Shown: positions 53,739 through 62,727 of the stretch, in pieces
Layout of the letters: every line of letters starts with the position of its first letter
Position numbering within the stretch: position 1 is the stretch's first letter
From: Vibrio hangzhouensis
GTDB taxonomy: Bacteria; Pseudomonadota; Gammaproteobacteria; Enterobacterales; Vibrionaceae
Direction: 5' to 3'
Length of the DNA: 64,000 nt
NCBI RefSeq assembly: GCF_900107935.1
Contig: NZ_FNVG01000019.1
Location: forward strand, 1-64,000
The notes under the pieces: generated by a model
The model's input: the letters and a program-made list of their open reading frames with translations, nothing else
Database searches by the model: none
What the model was told of the DNA's origin: nothing
Position numbers and translations under genes: made by a program

Positions 53739-54308
53739 ATGAAAAAGCTTGTCCTGGCGGCTTCAGTCGTATTGCTTGCAGCGTGTGCAGGCCCTCAACA
53801 AGAACAGATTAATTTTGCCCCGACAGCGGCAACCTCAGCGGCTAAACTGGTCGAAGGCAAATCGATGTCTCTGTCGAGTCAAGATGTGCGTACCGCTCAG
53901 TACGTCGCTCTACTGGATAACGGTCGTGCCAACATCACGCCCGTTCATACCAAACAGAATGTCAGGATTGGCATCGAAAATGCGTTGGTCAATCAGTTTT
54001 CTTCTCAGGGTTATCGCGTCACTGTCAACAGTAAAAACGCTCTCAAAGTCGAAGTTCAGGAAGCGTTGGTATCGGTAAAACATACCGTCATGGAAAACGA
54101 CATGAACGCCACCGTTGTTCTTGAGCTTACTGCCGAAAACGAGCAAGGAAAACTGGTAAAAACCTATACCGGCAAGGCACAACGTTCAGGGTTAATGAGT
54201 GCATCGAATGACGAAATTGAAACGGTATTAAACGATACGGTCAACCTTGTTTTGAAAGAGATTGCTAAAGATACTGAACTGCAAGACTACATGAAGGAGC
54301 GCTTCTGA
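53739..54308 (+). CDS. yajG: YajG family lipoprotein
   Basis: 189 residues from the ATG at 53739 (AAAGGA upstream). Signal peptide with lipobox LAACA, so a lipidated periplasmic-facing protein. Function unknown; in E. coli co-transcribed with ampG. Stop overlaps the next start (TGATG). Confidence 0.88.
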   Translation: MKKLVLAASVVLLAACAGPQQEQINFAPTAATSAAKLVEGKSMSLSSQDVRTAQYVALLDNGRANITPVHTKQNVRIGIENALVNQFSSQGYRVTVNSKNALKVEVQEALVSVKHTVMENDMNATVVLELTAENEQGKLVKTYTGKAQRSGLMSASNDEIETVLNDTVNLVLKEIAKDTELQDYMKERF

Positions 54309-54856
54309 TGATGAAATCTTTGATTGCTTCACTGGCCTTGGTTGCGACAACCGTGTTTGCGGGTCCTAAAGTTGAAGTGGAAACTAACCTCGGTTCATTT
54401 GTGGTCGAACTCAATGAACAAAAAGCACCGGTAACGGTGGAGAACTTTTTGAAGTATGTCGATGACGGTAGTTATGTAAACAGCCAGTTCCACCGGGTAA
54501 TACCTGGATTTATGGCTCAGGGCGGCGGCTTTGACAGTAAATTTAATCGTCTTCCCGTTTATGCACCTATTAAAAATGAAGCATCCAACGGTTTGGATAA
54601 CGATGCAGCGACCATCGCCATGGCACGAACTCAGGATCCGAATTCTGCCACACGACAGTTCTTCATCAACTTCGTCGACAACGATTTTCTTAATTACAGT
54701 GTGACTAACCCAGGCTATGCCGTGTTCGGACAAGTTATCGAAGGATTTGATGTTGTCCAGAAAATGGCACAGAAACCGACACGCAGTGTAAGAGGAATGC
54801 GTGATGTTCCTCTAGAACCTATTGTAATTACTAAAATTCAGCGTATCGAAGACTAA
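54308..54856 (+). CDS. Periplasmic cyclophilin-type peptidyl-prolyl isomerase
   Basis: 182 residues with a signal peptide (cut after VFAG, ~19). Cyclophilin motifs FHRVIPGFMAQGG and TRQFFINFVDND. PpiA-like, acting on periplasmic protein folding. It sits between yajG and ampG, coupled to yajG. Confidence 0.92.
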   Translation: MMKSLIASLALVATTVFAGPKVEVETNLGSFVVELNEQKAPVTVENFLKYVDDGSYVNSQFHRVIPGFMAQGGGFDSKFNRLPVYAPIKNEASNGLDNDAATIAMARTQDPNSATRQFFINFVDNDFLNYSVTNPGYAVFGQVIEGFDVVQKMAQKPTRSVRGMRDVPLEPIVITKIQRIED

Positions 54857-54929
54857 ACTATAACAATATGAGAGAGGTTCGCCTCTCTCACTGCTTTCTC
54901 GTCTATTCACCTTCGCAAGGAGCACGCAC

Positions 54930-56327
54930 GTGGAACATAAAATGACTTGGCAAGAAACCGTCAAGAGCTATTGGGATAAAAGGCTACTTTGGGTCTTTAT
55001 GTTAGGGTGTTCAAGTGGTTTCCCTTGGGTGCTCATCGGTTCAAACATGTCTGGCTGGCTAAAAGATGCAGGCTTAACTCGTGCGGCGATTGGCTATTTC
55101 GGTTCCGTATTTGCCGTCTATGCCATCAACTTTCTCTGGGCTCCGTTGGTCGACAGGGTAAAACTGCCGATATTACATAGAGCCCTTGGACAGCGTCGTA
55201 GTTGGATCTTTCTCTGCCAGAGCTTCATCCTTGTTGCCACTTTGTTCATCGCCGGCGTAAACCCAGCCAACGATCTGATGTTTACTTCCATGCTTGCGTT
55301 GTGTATCGCCATCTCTTCCGCGACACAAGATATTGCTATTGATGCTTTCCGTATTGATACCTTCCCAAAAACGGAGAGCAGCAAACTGCCACAAGCCTCG
55401 GCAATGGCAGTTATTGGCTGGTGGACCGGCTATTCACTACCTGGTTACCTGGCATTTATCAATGCCGATGCAATGGGTTGGAACGGTGTTTATTATGGTA
55501 TGGCCGGAATCATCATAATTCTTATGCTGTTCACTCTGTTTGTTGGCGAACCATTTACAGAACGTGAAGCGTTGCAAGCTAAGGCAGAACAACGCCATGA
55601 AAAAGTGGTGGGTAACCATATCGTCAGCTGGTTCTCGGTCACAGTGATCGAACCTTTCCTCGACTTTTTCCGTCGTAACGGTGTTCAGGTCGCGATTACC
55701 TTATTACTGTTTGTGTTCTTATTTAAAATTGGTGAGGCCTTCCTGGGCCGCATGTCCATTCCGTTTTACAAGGAAATTGGATTTAGTAATGAACAGATTG
55801 GTTATTACTCCAAACTCATTGGCTGGGGTGCGACGATCGCCTTCACGCTTCTGGGAAGTATGTTCAATGTCCGCTTTGGTATTGTGAAAGGGTTAATGAT
55901 TGGCGGTATTGCGATGAGTGCAAGTAACCTGATGTTTGCCTGGATCGCGAAAGTGGGTCCAAGCGAACACCTGTTCCTGGCAACCATTATCGTCGACAAC
56001 TTTACTACGGCCTTCTCCACCGTTGCGTTTGTATCCTTCCTGACAGTGCTAACGGGTCAAGCTTTCTCCGCAACTCAATACGCTTTGTTAGCGTCATTAG
56101 GGAACTTCGGCCGAACCACACTGGCGTCATTCAGCGGAGAGTTGGTTGATGCGCTCAACGACTGGGCACTGTTCTTTGTCATCACCTCTTTGATGGTCAT
56201 TCCAAGCCTGCTCATGCTGTACTCACTGCGCCACTATTTCCACGATTTACTGGAAAAAGCCAAAGCGCGAGATACACAAGTCGAATCGTGTGAGGAGACT
56301 AAGGAAGAGACTAAGATTGTCAGTTGA
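54930..56327 (+). CDS. ampG: AmpG, muropeptide permease
   Basis: 465 residues, GTG start with AAGGAG 8 nt upstream. MFS protein of 12-14 helices with LLWVFMLGCSSGFPWVLIG and SATQDIAIDAFRID. Imports anhydro-muropeptides for cell-wall recycling, affecting beta-lactamase induction in species with AmpR. Confidence 0.94.
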   Translation: MEHKMTWQETVKSYWDKRLLWVFMLGCSSGFPWVLIGSNMSGWLKDAGLTRAAIGYFGSVFAVYAINFLWAPLVDRVKLPILHRALGQRRSWIFLCQSFILVATLFIAGVNPANDLMFTSMLALCIAISSATQDIAIDAFRIDTFPKTESSKLPQASAMAVIGWWTGYSLPGYLAFINADAMGWNGVYYGMAGIIIILMLFTLFVGEPFTEREALQAKAEQRHEKVVGNHIVSWFSVTVIEPFLDFFRRNGVQVAITLLLFVFLFKIGEAFLGRMSIPFYKEIGFSNEQIGYYSKLIGWGATIAFTLLGSMFNVRFGIVKGLMIGGIAMSASNLMFAWIAKVGPSEHLFLATIIVDNFTTAFSTVAFVSFLTVLTGQAFSATQYALLASLGNFGRTTLASFSGELVDALNDWALFFVITSLMVIPSLLMLYSLRHYFHDLLEKAKARDTQVESCEETKEETKIVS

Positions 56328-56340
56328 TAAATCACGGCAT

Positions 56341-56368
56341 AAAAAAACGGGCTTTCGCCCGTTTTTTT
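56341..56368. terminator. Bidirectional terminator, ampG / chrR
   Basis: AAAAAAACGGGC/GCCCGTTTTTTT. It overlaps the chrR stop codon by one or two bases. Confidence 0.9.
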
Positions 56369-57047
56369 ATGGATACATACCTTTGCCGAACCGGTTGAAT
56401 ATCCGAGCCACCCCTTGGGTAAATATCATAGGCTCAGTCAAAATAGACAGGCACAGGCAATCTTGGTCAGGCGGGGTCTGCGGCGAATGTTTTGTTCGGC
56501 TGTCCTCGCGAATGAAGTCTCCCTGTGAATAGGTTCCTTTCTCGTCACTGAACCTACCATGCAGCACCAGTGTCGATTCAAATCCTTTGTGGGTATGTTG
56601 AGGAACCTGTACGCCTTGTGAGATGTACAACAGACTCACCCGACAATCCTCATTCAAATCAATACTGGATGTAAAAACCTTACCCCCATAACTGCGCCAT
56701 TCGCCCATTCTCTCGACCAGCGGAGTGAGCGCTGACGGCACTCGAAAAGACTTACCATTAACCTTGACGAGCGCTGGCTTCCTTGACTTGGGCTCCGAGA
56801 AATCCTCATCCAGTGTCATAATATCTTCGAGCATATTGTCGAAAACGATTTCTAAATCTGAACCTGTAAGGGTGCCCTCGCTGCCGGCCGCCACTAACTC
56901 CTCAGCAGCCTCTTCTTCAAAATCAGCGACGATTTTACGACAATGAGAGCAAGAGTCGATATGAGATGCCACAGCAACACCGTGACCAGAGTCTATCTCA
57001 CCAGTTGCGTATCGTTTTAAAAGTTCATTTTCAGGGTGATAGCTCAT
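56367..57047 (-). CDS. chrR: ChrR-type zinc anti-sigma factor
   Basis: 226 residues. N-terminal anti-sigma domain with the zinc motif HIDSCSHC (H-x3-C-x2-C) and a His near the start; C-terminal cupin with QHTHKGFE and a later His (RTKHSPQT), the second zinc site. Holds the ECF sigma factor until singlet oxygen or organic peroxide triggers release. Starts one base after the rpoE stop. Confidence 0.92.
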   Translation of the reverse strand: MSYHPENELLKRYATGEIDSGHGVAVASHIDSCSHCRKIVADFEEEAAEELVAAGSEGTLTGSDLEIVFDNMLEDIMTLDEDFSEPKSRKPALVKVNGKSFRVPSALTPLVERMGEWRSYGGKVFTSSIDLNEDCRVSLLYISQGVQVPQHTHKGFESTLVLHGRFSDEKGTYSQGDFIREDSRTKHSPQTPPDQDCLCLSILTEPMIFTQGVARIFNRFGKGMYP

Positions 57048-57048
57048 C

Positions 57049-57627
57049 TTATTCCGCCTCCATTGAATGTCTCAACTTCTCAACCGCCAGTCTTAAACGG
57101 GACTTCACGGTACCCAATGGTATATCAAACATTTCTGCCACCTGTTGATGAGGAAGCTCTTCGAGGTAGACCGCTCTGACTACCTCTCGCTGTGCTTTCG
57201 GAAGTTCATCAAGGAAGCGAATGATCTGCTCTTTCAGACGATCTGTTTCCGGAGAATAATGCTCCACAAAGTCAGGCGGACAATAATCGGTGGGCCAGAT
57301 ATCGTCGGCGTGAACATGAAGTTCTTTCCCTTTCTGCTTGCGTAACATGTCGAAGCAAAGATTTCTGGCTATTGTATAAATCCATGTAGACAGAGAACTT
57401 TTACTACCGTCGAATAAATGCGCCTTTTGCCAGACAGTCGCCATTGTCTCCTGAACCATTTCAATAGCGACTTGCTCATTACCCATGTGTTTGAAGGTAA
57501 ATTGCTTCAGCCTGGGCGAAAAGTAATTGAAGAGGAATGCAAAGGATGCTTTGTCACGCTGCTTAACGCGTTCCATGCACTCCGACCATTCCTGCCTGCT
57601 CAAAGCAACTGGACTGTCTGTTGTCAT
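57049..57627 (-). CDS. ECF sigma factor of the RpoE-ChrR (ECF11) type
   Basis: 192 residues: sigma-2 region (FNYFSPRLKQFTFKHMGNEQ … STWIYTIARNLCFDMLRKQ) and sigma-4 (LPKAQREVVRAVYLEELPHQ). Co-transcribed with chrR, so it directs the photo-oxidative stress response, not the envelope-stress RpoE. A promoter fitting its own consensus lies upstream. Confidence 0.92.
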   Translation of the reverse strand: MTTDSPVALSRQEWSECMERVKQRDKASFAFLFNYFSPRLKQFTFKHMGNEQVAIEMVQETMATVWQKAHLFDGSKSSLSTWIYTIARNLCFDMLRKQKGKELHVHADDIWPTDYCPPDFVEHYSPETDRLKEQIIRFLDELPKAQREVVRAVYLEELPHQQVAEMFDIPLGTVKSRLRLAVEKLRHSMEAE

Positions 57628-57684
57628 ACCTTTATCCCTTACACATGATGACAGAACGACCTGTCATATCATTCACTCTTTAAT

Positions 57685-57711
57685 TCTACGTCTTCACAGT
57701 CAACACGATCA
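57685..57711 (-). promoter_or_regulatory. Candidate autoregulated rpoE-chrR promoter
   Basis: TGATCG (57706-57711), 15-bp spacer, CGTAGA (57685-57690) on the - strand; resembles the TGATCC…CGTA type recognised by RpoE-ChrR sigma factors. It starts just after the Lon-domain gene stop. Confidence 0.55.
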
Positions 57712-57728
57712 CATCTAATGAGTTTTTT

Positions 57729-58325
57729 TCAATGTCGAGTTTCACGGCTGGCATCGTCCGCCCGAAACGCCTCTTCCAGAAAAGCTAAAGTGGTGCTGCA
57801 ATCGTCCTGGGAAATCAAATGTTCAAAGTGGTTGCAGTCCAGAGGTAGTACTTCCAGCCAACGCTGTGCTACCCATGATGCATCATCAAAAAAGCGGTGC
57901 TGATACAGATCACCAATTTGGGGGAATTTCTTGTAAACGTCCTGAAGTCGCTCTCCCAAGAACTGCTCTTCATCACTAAATTCACTAGGAGGCCAACTCT
58001 CCATCCAAGCGACTTCGGCATTTCTGAGCCCATCGGTGTCTGCGTCAACATGAAGGATATGAAATTTCCTGATGCCTGACACTGTAATTCCCAACATACC
58101 GTCTTCCAACGTTTCGAAGTCGACAATACTGACAAACGTACCGACAGAAGACACGTTATTGGGAACGGCACCAGCCTCACCGCTGATCAGACACACGCCA
58201 AATCCAGACTCATTTTTCAGGCACTCTGTCACCATCCGCTTGTAGCGAGGCTCAAATATTCTCAGTCTCATTTTTCCTTCAGGCAAAACGACCGACCTCA
58301 ATGGAAACAGCATAATTCGCGACAT
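57729..58325 (-). CDS. Lon-N-domain (substrate-binding) protein
   Basis: 198 residues from the ATG at 58325 (AAGGA upstream). Contains only the Lon N-terminal domain (MLFPLRSVVLPEGKMRLRIFEPRY), without ATPase or protease parts. Function unknown. It precedes rpoE-chrR and may be read with it at low level. Confidence 0.85.
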   Translation of the reverse strand: MSRIMLFPLRSVVLPEGKMRLRIFEPRYKRMVTECLKNESGFGVCLISGEAGAVPNNVSSVGTFVSIVDFETLEDGMLGITVSGIRKFHILHVDADTDGLRNAEVAWMESWPPSEFSDEEQFLGERLQDVYKKFPQIGDLYQHRFFDDASWVAQRWLEVLPLDCNHFEHLISQDDCSTTLAFLEEAFRADDASRETRH

Positions 58326-58488
58326 TAGACTATCCTTATTTTTTTCACTACGTCTAATACGCAACCGATCCTGACAAGATCAGAATAAGTACCATGAATC
58401 CAATCCGCCATACCATTACTTCCGCGATTGCTAATATTGGTTAAATTGTAGACCATTTGGATTGGTTCCCTGGCATTTGATTTATTTG

Positions 58489-58504
58489 TGAGCCTACTCA
58501 CAAA
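58489..58504 (+). promoter_or_regulatory. CRP-cAMP box of the Tsx-type porin
   Basis: TGTGAGCCTACTCACA, a perfect TGTGA-N6-TCACA. Confidence 0.8.
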
Positions 58505-58509
58505 CTTTC

Positions 58510-58525
58510 GCAACCGTTTGCGATG
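58510..58525 (+). promoter_or_regulatory. LacI-family (CytR/PurR-like) operator
   Basis: TCGCAACCGTTTGCGA, palindromic at 14 of 16 positions with the central CG typical of LacI-family operators. It starts 5 bp after the CRP box, a layout fitting CytR-CRP control. Confidence 0.55.
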
Positions 58526-58630
58526 TTGCACATTTACTTTGGGATATAAATCGCTATCATGCTCACCCATCGGATGAGTTCGCACGGATTGGCGGCTAAT
58601 TACAGTACAACTTAAAGAGTAGTTAACACT

Positions 58631-59413
58631 ATGCGTAAATCACTTTTAGCTCTTGGCGTTGTTGCAGCAGTATCTGCAGTGCCAGCTTCAGCGGAATATC
58701 TATACGGCTTCGGCGGTGTTTATCTTGATCACCAAAGCTGGGATCACGGTCCAAATGCGATCGAGAATGGTCAAGACGGTCGCAACCGTAACCAGTTCGT
58801 TCTTGGTCTTGAAGGTGGTGCAGGTTTCACTTGGGGTGAAATCTACGGTTTCTACGACCGTGAAAGCGTGGAAAAAAGCTCTTCTGAGCAAAAGAACTCA
58901 ATGAAAGGTACGGCGCACGTTTACCTTGGTGATTCTGGCGTGTCTTTATACGGTCAGGTTTACCACCACGATAACCCGTTCCAAAGCGAAACCAACCGCG
59001 TACTAGGTCTTGGTTATACTGCGCTTAAAGGTGATAACTGGTTCTTCAAACCATGGGTTGGTGTTCATGACATCACATCTTGGGACTCGTTCTCACCAAA
59101 CAAGAACGTAAATGGTAGCAATGGCTACATGGCAGGTTGGACAGCGCGTTACGCGTTTAACCTGGGCAGTCAAGATTTCTCGCTAGTAAACTGGAACGAA
59201 ATCGAATTTGACCGCAACGACGCATACGCACAAAACCAAGGCGGTAAAAACGGCCTTAACGGTGCTCTGATCTTCTTCTGGCACCCAACGAAGCATCTAG
59301 CGACGGGCATCCAATACCGTTACTTCAACAACAAGCTAGGTGTATATGGCGAGAGTGGAGCTCAGCAACACTACGGTGATGCACTGATCTACCGCGTACA
59401 ATACAACTTCTAA
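58631..59413 (+). CDS. Tsx/OmpK-type outer-membrane channel
   Basis: 260 residues with signal peptide (cut after ASA, ~21), then beta-rich sequence ending in aromatic YNF, typical of outer-membrane barrels. It resembles the nucleoside-specific Tsx channel family, which includes Vibrio OmpK, a vibriophage receptor. Predicted nucleoside or small-solute uptake. CRP and CytR-like boxes upstream support nucleoside uptake. Confidence 0.85.
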   Translation: MRKSLLALGVVAAVSAVPASAEYLYGFGGVYLDHQSWDHGPNAIENGQDGRNRNQFVLGLEGGAGFTWGEIYGFYDRESVEKSSSEQKNSMKGTAHVYLGDSGVSLYGQVYHHDNPFQSETNRVLGLGYTALKGDNWFFKPWVGVHDITSWDSFSPNKNVNGSNGYMAGWTARYAFNLGSQDFSLVNWNEIEFDRNDAYAQNQGGKNGLNGALIFFWHPTKHLATGIQYRYFNNKLGVYGESGAQQHYGDALIYRVQYNF

Positions 59414-59438
59414 TTTTTCATAGAAGCTACGTATCGTA

Positions 59439-59465
59439 AAAAATGGCGCTAAGGCGCCATTTTTT
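59439..59465 (+). terminator. Terminator of the Tsx-type porin gene
   Basis: AAATGGCGC/GCGCCATTT plus further T. Confidence 0.85.
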
Positions 59466-59549
59466 GTGCCTGCCATTTGCCATATTGCTTTCGAAACTTC
59501 CTGCCAATTTTGCTATTCTTCTCGCTTCAGCCACTACCGATACCATATT

Positions 59550-60443
59550 GTGAACATTACCATTTTAGGGCCTGGGGCCGTAGGGACGTTATACGCTTAC
59601 AAACTTCATCAGGCCGGACACAACGTCTCTGTCTGGGGACGCACCGCGACCGACACAGTCACTATCAGCATCGACCAAAGCCCTGAGGTCGCTCTCGCCA
59701 ATCGCAGCCGCTGCGCCCTCAAGCAGTGTGATCTACTGATCGTTACGCTCAAAGCCTGGCAGGTTGAACAAGCATTGACTCCCCTGCTTTCTGAGCTGGA
59801 TTCTGATACTATCCTGCTGTTTTTGCACAATGGTTTGGGGACGGTGGACAGACTAGCAAGATTACTGGAAGCCCACCCGGTGCTGTTAGGCACAACCACT
59901 CATGGTGCTCTCAAACAGTCTGCGATTAATGTTAAACACACCGGACTTGGACAGACGCTTATTGGGGGCTGGAATGACAAAGGGCGTCAATGCAAATTTG
60001 TAGCCGAGGTAATGAATCATGCGTTTGCGCCAGTCAAATGGCACCCTGAGGTCGAAGTCGCACTTTGGACTAAGCTGGTCATCAACTGTGCGATCAATCC
60101 GCTGACAGCGATACATCAATGTCAGAATGGCCAGTTGGCCGCGAGTCAGTTTAGCCAGACCATTTACTCTGTGATCGATGAAGCCGTTGATTGCGCCAAT
60201 GTCGTCGGAATTTCGCTGAACCGCGAGGCATTACACACCACCGTTTATGATGTTATTACTGCGACCGCCCAAAACTACTCGTCGATGCATCAGGACATTT
60301 ATAATAAAAGACAGAGTGAAATCGACTTTATTTCCGGCTACCTGGTTTCCATTGCGGAGCACCACGGTATCGCCATCCCAACTAACTTAGCTCTGTACAA
60401 TCAGATCAAACAGATTGAATCCAGCTGGAGTTCACATGACTAA
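59550..60443 (+). CDS. panE: 2-dehydropantoate 2-reductase
   Basis: 297 residues from the GTG at 59550, matching the family start (NITILGPGAVGTLYAYKL); the longer frame adds 28 unrelated residues. N-terminal NADPH Rossmann fold; catalytic Lys in WTKLVINCAINPLTA and conserved Glu in NKRQSEIDFISG. Pantothenate synthesis. Overlaps yajL by 8 nt. Confidence 0.93.
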   Translation: MNITILGPGAVGTLYAYKLHQAGHNVSVWGRTATDTVTISIDQSPEVALANRSRCALKQCDLLIVTLKAWQVEQALTPLLSELDSDTILLFLHNGLGTVDRLARLLEAHPVLLGTTTHGALKQSAINVKHTGLGQTLIGGWNDKGRQCKFVAEVMNHAFAPVKWHPEVEVALWTKLVINCAINPLTAIHQCQNGQLAASQFSQTIYSVIDEAVDCANVVGISLNREALHTTVYDVITATAQNYSSMHQDIYNKRQSEIDFISGYLVSIAEHHGIAIPTNLALYNQIKQIESSWSSHD

Positions 60444-61041
60444 GAAAATACTCGTTCCCATCGCTCCGGGTAGCGAAGAAATGGAAGCCATTACCATCAT
60501 TGATACCATGGTGCGTGCTGGCTTCGACGTGACCGTTGCCAGCGCGGCATTCGACGGTGCCTTGACCATGACAGCCTCACGCGGTGTGGTATTAACCGCC
60601 GATTGTAAGCTCGTTGACGTGGCAGATGAAGAGTTTGATGTGATTGCTTTGCCCGGAGGCGTAGGTGGAGCCGAGACGTTCCGCGACAGTACGTTGCTGG
60701 TTGAAATGGTCCGCCAACACAAATACGAAGGCAAACTGCTCGGAGCCATTTGCGCGGCGCCAGCGTTGGTCCTGCAACACCACAACCTCTACCCTGACGC
60801 GTTAATGACCTGCCACCCCGGCTTTCAATCACACATTCCAGAGGATCGCTGGCGAGCAAAACGCGTCACCATTGATATTAATCACAACCTGATTACCAGT
60901 CAGGGGCCAGGTACCGCTCTGGAGTTTGCTATAGAAATCATCATAGCTCTCTGTGGCAAAGAGAAAGCTTGGGAGGTGGCCGAGCCGATGATAACCAACC
61001 CGACGCTTCATTATCATAAGATGGGCAAATACGATGACTGA
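60436..61041 (+). CDS. yajL: YajL, DJ-1/PfpI family chaperone or deglycase
   Basis: 201 residues from the ATG at 60436 (TGGAG upstream). DJ-1 family with Glu15 and the nucleophilic Cys106 in GAICAAPALVL. Reported roles are protection of thiols and, with some dispute, repair of glyoxal adducts. Overlaps csdA by 8 nt. Confidence 0.93.
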   Translation: MTKKILVPIAPGSEEMEAITIIDTMVRAGFDVTVASAAFDGALTMTASRGVVLTADCKLVDVADEEFDVIALPGGVGGAETFRDSTLLVEMVRQHKYEGKLLGAICAAPALVLQHHNLYPDALMTCHPGFQSHIPEDRWRAKRVTIDINHNLITSQGPGTALEFAIEIIIALCGKEKAWEVAEPMITNPTLHYHKMGKYDD

Positions 61042-62233
61042 ACTGGCACATATTCGGGCACAGTTTCCGGCTATTGATGGTGATCTGGTCTATTTGGACA
61101 GCGCGGCGACCACACAAAAACCCCAGACCGTGATCGACTGCATCACCGAGTACTATCGCAACCAAAATGCCAATGTACACCGTGGCTCACACTCGTTGAC
61201 GGCTGTTGCTACACAGCGTTTTGAAGCGGCAAGACACACAGTCGCTCAGTTTATTAATGCCTCCTCAACCAAAGAGATCATCTGGACACGTGGGGCCACA
61301 GAAGCGCTAAATTTAATTGCTCAAACCTATGCCAGAAACACTCTGCAGCCAGGGGATGAGATTCTTGTGCCTGAAATTGAGCATCACGCCAATATCGTGC
61401 CTTGGCAGATTGTCGCCGAGCAAACCGGCGCAAAGGTTGTTAAAATTCCCATCACACCCGACTGTCAGTTTGACCTTAACGCGTTTGACGACTTGCTCAG
61501 TCATAAAACCAAGATTGTTGCCGTAGCTCAAGTCACTAATGTAACTGGCACTCAGTTACCCCTTGATCGGATTATTCCAAGAGTACGAGCACGCAGTCAT
61601 GCCGTAGTGGTTGTGGACGGCGCTCAGGGTATTGTCCACCAGCCTACGGACGTTCAGGCACTGGATGCGGACTTTTATGTGTTTTCAGGCCATAAGCTCT
61701 ATGCCCCAGCGGGCATCGGTGTATTGTACGGCAAACTACACCTACTTGAAGCGATGCCACCCTGGCATGGTGGTGGCAAAATGGTGGAAAAGGTTTCGTT
61801 TGATGGTACTACTTTCAGTGAACTGCCTGGGAAATTCGAAGCCGGGACACCGAATGTTGCTGGCGTATTAGCCCTTTCACGTGCCATTGAGTGGTTGAGT
61901 CAGTACGATAACACGGTGTTGGAACAGCATATTCACGCATTGCAGCAGCAAGCGTTTGATGGGCTATCCGCCATTGAAGACATCCGGATCATCGGCTTTC
62001 AACCTGGGGCAAGCGTCATCACTTTTGTCATGGATGGCGTTCATCATCAGGATATCGCGACGCTTCTTGATCAACAAAATATCGCGGTCCGAGCAGGTCA
62101 TCACTGCGCGCACCCGCTAATGGATGCCCTTGGGCTGAAAGGCACGGTCAGAGCGTCATTTGCTATCTACAACACCAAAGAAGATGTCAAAAGGTTTGTT
62201 TCTGCCGTAGAGAAAGCAGTTGATATGCTTTAA
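61034..62233 (+). CDS. csdA: Cysteine desulfurase CsdA
   Basis: 399 residues, class V PLP enzyme of the SufS/CsdA type. PLP Lys221 in SGHKLYAP, persulfide Cys358 in AGHHCAHP. Supplies sulfur to CsdE; the convergent csdE and nearby tcdA complete the CSD system. Confidence 0.95.
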   Translation: MTELAHIRAQFPAIDGDLVYLDSAATTQKPQTVIDCITEYYRNQNANVHRGSHSLTAVATQRFEAARHTVAQFINASSTKEIIWTRGATEALNLIAQTYARNTLQPGDEILVPEIEHHANIVPWQIVAEQTGAKVVKIPITPDCQFDLNAFDDLLSHKTKIVAVAQVTNVTGTQLPLDRIIPRVRARSHAVVVVDGAQGIVHQPTDVQALDADFYVFSGHKLYAPAGIGVLYGKLHLLEAMPPWHGGGKMVEKVSFDGTTFSELPGKFEAGTPNVAGVLALSRAIEWLSQYDNTVLEQHIHALQQQAFDGLSAIEDIRIIGFQPGASVITFVMDGVHHQDIATLLDQQNIAVRAGHHCAHPLMDALGLKGTVRASFAIYNTKEDVKRFVSAVEKAVDML

Positions 62234-62244
62234 AGGAAATGAGT

Positions 62245-62275
62245 AAGCGGTCATAACAACTATGACCGCTTTTAT
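62245..62275. terminator. Bidirectional terminator, csdA / csdE
   Basis: AAGCGGTCATA/TATGACCGCTT, followed by a T tract on the + strand. Confidence 0.85.
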
Positions 62276-62282
62276 TCGTGGT

Positions 62283-62717
62283 TCAGAACGTCGCGGCTTG
62301 AGTTCTGATCACCTCGACAATGGCCTTGAGACCATTACCTCTGGATGGGCTAAGGTGATTAATCAGATTCAACTGTTCAAAGTAGTGTTCAAGATCGAAA
62401 TCAACAATTTGCTGTGACGTTTTGCCGTTAAAAGCCGCCAGCACAATAGCAATCAAACCGCGGACAATTCTGGCATCAGAATCAGCCTGGATATGCCAGT
62501 GGCCATCCACATTCTCTAGGATCAGCCACACGGAACTCTCACAACCCGATACTAATACTTTCTCCTGCTTGAGAGCCTCATCCAATACCGGAAGCTTCTT
62601 TCCCCACTGGATAACCTGTCGGTATCGGTCTTCCCAGCCTTTGAGGTTGGCCATCACTGACACAATGTCCTCAGCCGTGATCTCTGAGCCAAACGGGTTT
62701 TGAATAGTCTGTGACAT
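62283..62717 (-). CDS. csdE: CsdE, sulfur acceptor
   Basis: 144 residues, SufE fold. Acceptor Cys59 in LVSGCESSVWL. Takes persulfide from CsdA and passes it on with TcdA as partner. Convergent with csdA rather than in one operon. Confidence 0.95.
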   Translation of the reverse strand: MSQTIQNPFGSEITAEDIVSVMANLKGWEDRYRQVIQWGKKLPVLDEALKQEKVLVSGCESSVWLILENVDGHWHIQADSDARIVRGLIAIVLAAFNGKTSQQIVDFDLEHYFEQLNLINHLSPSRGNGLKAIVEVIRTQAATF

Positions 62718-62727
62718 ACTTCAGTTC

